DNA of 38,950 nt from QS-5-54-17 sp964489295. GTDB taxonomy: Bacteria; Patescibacteriota; Saccharimonadia; QS-5-54-17. Positions 37,635 to 38,950 of the stretch are shown here, in pieces; position 1 is the first letter of the stretch; every line of letters starts with the position of its first letter. Location of the stretch: positions 1 to 38,950 of the forward strand of contig CAZAXT010000005.1 in assembly GCA_964489295.1 (NCBI GenBank), read 5' to 3'. Under the pieces are notes generated by a model, which ran no database searches, was not told the origin of the DNA, and saw only the letters and a list, made by a program, of their open reading frames with translations. The translations under genes were made by a program, and so were the position numbers.

Positions 37635-38950
37635 ATGGAAATACAAAAAAATGGCGATTCGGTTTCGCCACAGCAGACCAATACACAGAATCCACCAACA
37701 CCGCCGGATCAAAACACAGTTAATAACACCGGGGCCGATAATGTTAATGCGAACCAACAACCGGCTGGTGCATCCGCTACTCAACCCGATAGTGTCGGTT
37801 CAACATCAGCGCCGGAATCATCCGCTCCGCAAGCCAGCACCGCACCGGGTGCAAGCGTGGATCCAGACCCGGAACTTGCCTCCGCACAGCAGCCTCAATC
37901 CGGCGCGGATGGCGACTCGATGGTACCGCCCCCATCATTTACTCCCAACCCCGCTTCGAACGGCGATACTTCCAAGCAAACCAAGGCCTACTTGGTGAAA
38001 TATGCATTGTACCTCATCATAACCGGTACCCTGGTCAGTCTTGTTATATCCTTCTTTAGCGGAATCGTAGAATCGATCGGCATGGAAAGCGCCGGCAGCG
38101 GATGGGCGGCCGAATTTGCCTACCGGGTCTCATTGGCACAGCTTTCAACGGCCATGGTTTTCGTGGTGGCATTTTGGTTTTTGGCACGACAGTGCTACAA
38201 AACCGAACGTGAAACACCCGAGGTAAAGCAGCACCGATGGCGAAAAGGACTTTTGGGGGTTTTTCTGATCATCATCGGACTTTCAGCGCTCAGTACCGCT
38301 GTTACATTGGTATACACTATCGTTTCCCTGATCGCCAGCATCGGCGTAACGAGCGCTGACGGCTTAGAAGTTACCAAAAGTATAATCAGCCATCTGTTCG
38401 GCGTATTTGTCCTGACTTCCACGTTCATGCTGTATATACAGGATTACAGCAGTCAACGAATGCACGATCTGTTACGGAAATTACATCATTACGGACTGCT
38501 TGTCGCCATACTCGTACTCGTAGTACTGTTTATGGTCATGCCGCTCAGAGGACAACGGGATAGCTTTATTGACGGCATAACCAGCGACGACATAGATACG
38601 TTACACGAGCAAATCGATGACTACACCTTAGAGAATGATGAGCTTCCTGAGCAACTGAGCGATATTGAAGTCGGCGACGATCTGGAGGAACGGTTGGACG
38701 ATTACGAATACACGGCCAATACCACCAGTTTTGAAATTTGCGCTGAATTCCGAACCGATACCACCGGAGAAGAGAGTAACGACAATCCGATCGAGGATGC
38801 ACTGTACAGCTCCGGTTTACGAACCTCCACTCCTGATGAAAACGATCCGGATCATCACGAAGAAGGACGTGAGTGCTTCGAGTACGATGCGCTTGGCGTT
38901 AGCAGCTTTGGCAGTTCGAATTCAAGTCTCTTCGAGCAACAACGGCAAAA
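37635..38950 (+). CDS. Membrane protein with long disordered N-terminus, C-terminal end cut by window
   Basis: At least 438 residues with no stop before the window ends. The ATG at 37635 has GGGAG 7 nt upstream, and TATAAT lies at 37616-37621. The first 115 residues are Pro/Gln/Ser/Asn-rich and disordered. About four helices follow (YALYLIITGTLVSLVISFF, LSTAMVFVVAFWFLA, GLLGVFLIIIGLSALSTAVTL, LFGVFVLTSTFMLYI), a layout like DUF5671-type proteins. A further helix (GLLVAILVLVVLFMVM) leads to an acidic outer domain that contains two Cys (FEICAEF, GRECFEYD). The function is unknown. The design resembles the anchored protein at 32056. Confidence 0.75.
   Translation, partial: MEIQKNGDSVSPQQTNTQNPPTPPDQNTVNNTGADNVNANQQPAGASATQPDSVGSTSAPESSAPQASTAPGASVDPDPELASAQQPQSGADGDSMVPPPSFTPNPASNGDTSKQTKAYLVKYALYLIITGTLVSLVISFFSGIVESIGMESAGSGWAAEFAYRVSLAQLSTAMVFVVAFWFLARQCYKTERETPEVKQHRWRKGLLGVFLIIIGLSALSTAVTLVYTIVSLIASIGVTSADGLEVTKSIISHLFGVFVLTSTFMLYIQDYSSQRMHDLLRKLHHYGLLVAILVLVVLFMVMPLRGQRDSFIDGITSDDIDTLHEQIDDYTLENDELPEQLSDIEVGDDLEERLDDYEYTANTTSFEICAEFRTDTTGEESNDNPIEDALYSSGLRTSTPDENDPDHHEEGRECFEYDALGVSSFGSSNSSLFEQQRQ

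Overview
The window looks like a chromosomal piece of a small-genome bacterium of the Patescibacteria/CPR type. A Saccharibacteria-like lineage is plausible but not proven. The reasons are: short intergenic spaces; many small proteins without recognisable families; two four-helix-bundle proteins; Pro/Gln-rich membrane-anchored proteins; a lipid II amidating MurT/GatD pair; and no amino-acid or cofactor biosynthesis pathway. TGA and TAG both act as ordinary stops (MurT and the ABC ATPase at 14655 end in TGA; MiaA and bL28 end in TAG), so the standard bacterial code applies.

Layout. 1-4.4 kb (minus strand): a surface-protein operon with a DUF916-like protein, a PKD protein, a LamG protein, a four-helix-bundle protein and a second, truncated DUF916-like protein. 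4.6-7.5 kb: tRNA-Pro(GGG), a structured RNA (possibly 6S), an M50 protease and rpmB. 7.7-11.8 kb: an MBL-fold protein, a winged-helix regulator, and GatD/MurT. 11.8-17.9 kb: miaA, a four-helix-bundle pseudogene, an alkyltransferase-like protein, an ABC-2 exporter, thrS and a GNAT acetyltransferase. 17.9-24.7 kb: an accessory stretch of hypothetical proteins, several perfect inverted repeats, and a YdcF-like gene with two in-frame amber codons. 24.8-30.6 kb: a frameshifted membrane protein, yjbQ, a MacB-type ABC pair, an FMN reductase, a GH63-like glycosidase crossed by an assembly gap, and a secreted CWB2-repeat protein. 30.7-38.95 kb: membrane proteins, two tRNA-Val genes, a beta-propeller-like anchored protein, a 52-residue basic protein, nrdR, rplY, a WecA/TagO-type transferase and a truncated membrane protein.

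Genes acting together: MurT/GatD and the WecA-type enzyme act on the cell envelope. The DUF916/LamG/PKD cluster and the CWB2 protein are probably exported. NrdR controls ribonucleotide reductase, and ThrRS, MiaA, bL28, bL25 and the tRNAs serve translation.

Three genome-wide habits stand out. (1) At least ten genes have a -10 hexamer 6-9 nt before ATG and no Shine-Dalgarno, so they probably make leaderless mRNA. (2) Short intergenic repeat words (GAGTATT, AGTCTGTATTC, GTTGCGT types) also lie inside reading frames and encode parts of ThrRS, MiaA, the WecA-type enzyme and a signal peptide. (3) Several genes are broken by a single stop or a frameshift: the four-helix-bundle copy, the YdcF-like gene and the membrane protein upstream of 24.8 kb. 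The N-gap inside the glycosidase is flanked by a 55-bp duplication and is an unmerged contig overlap, not biology.
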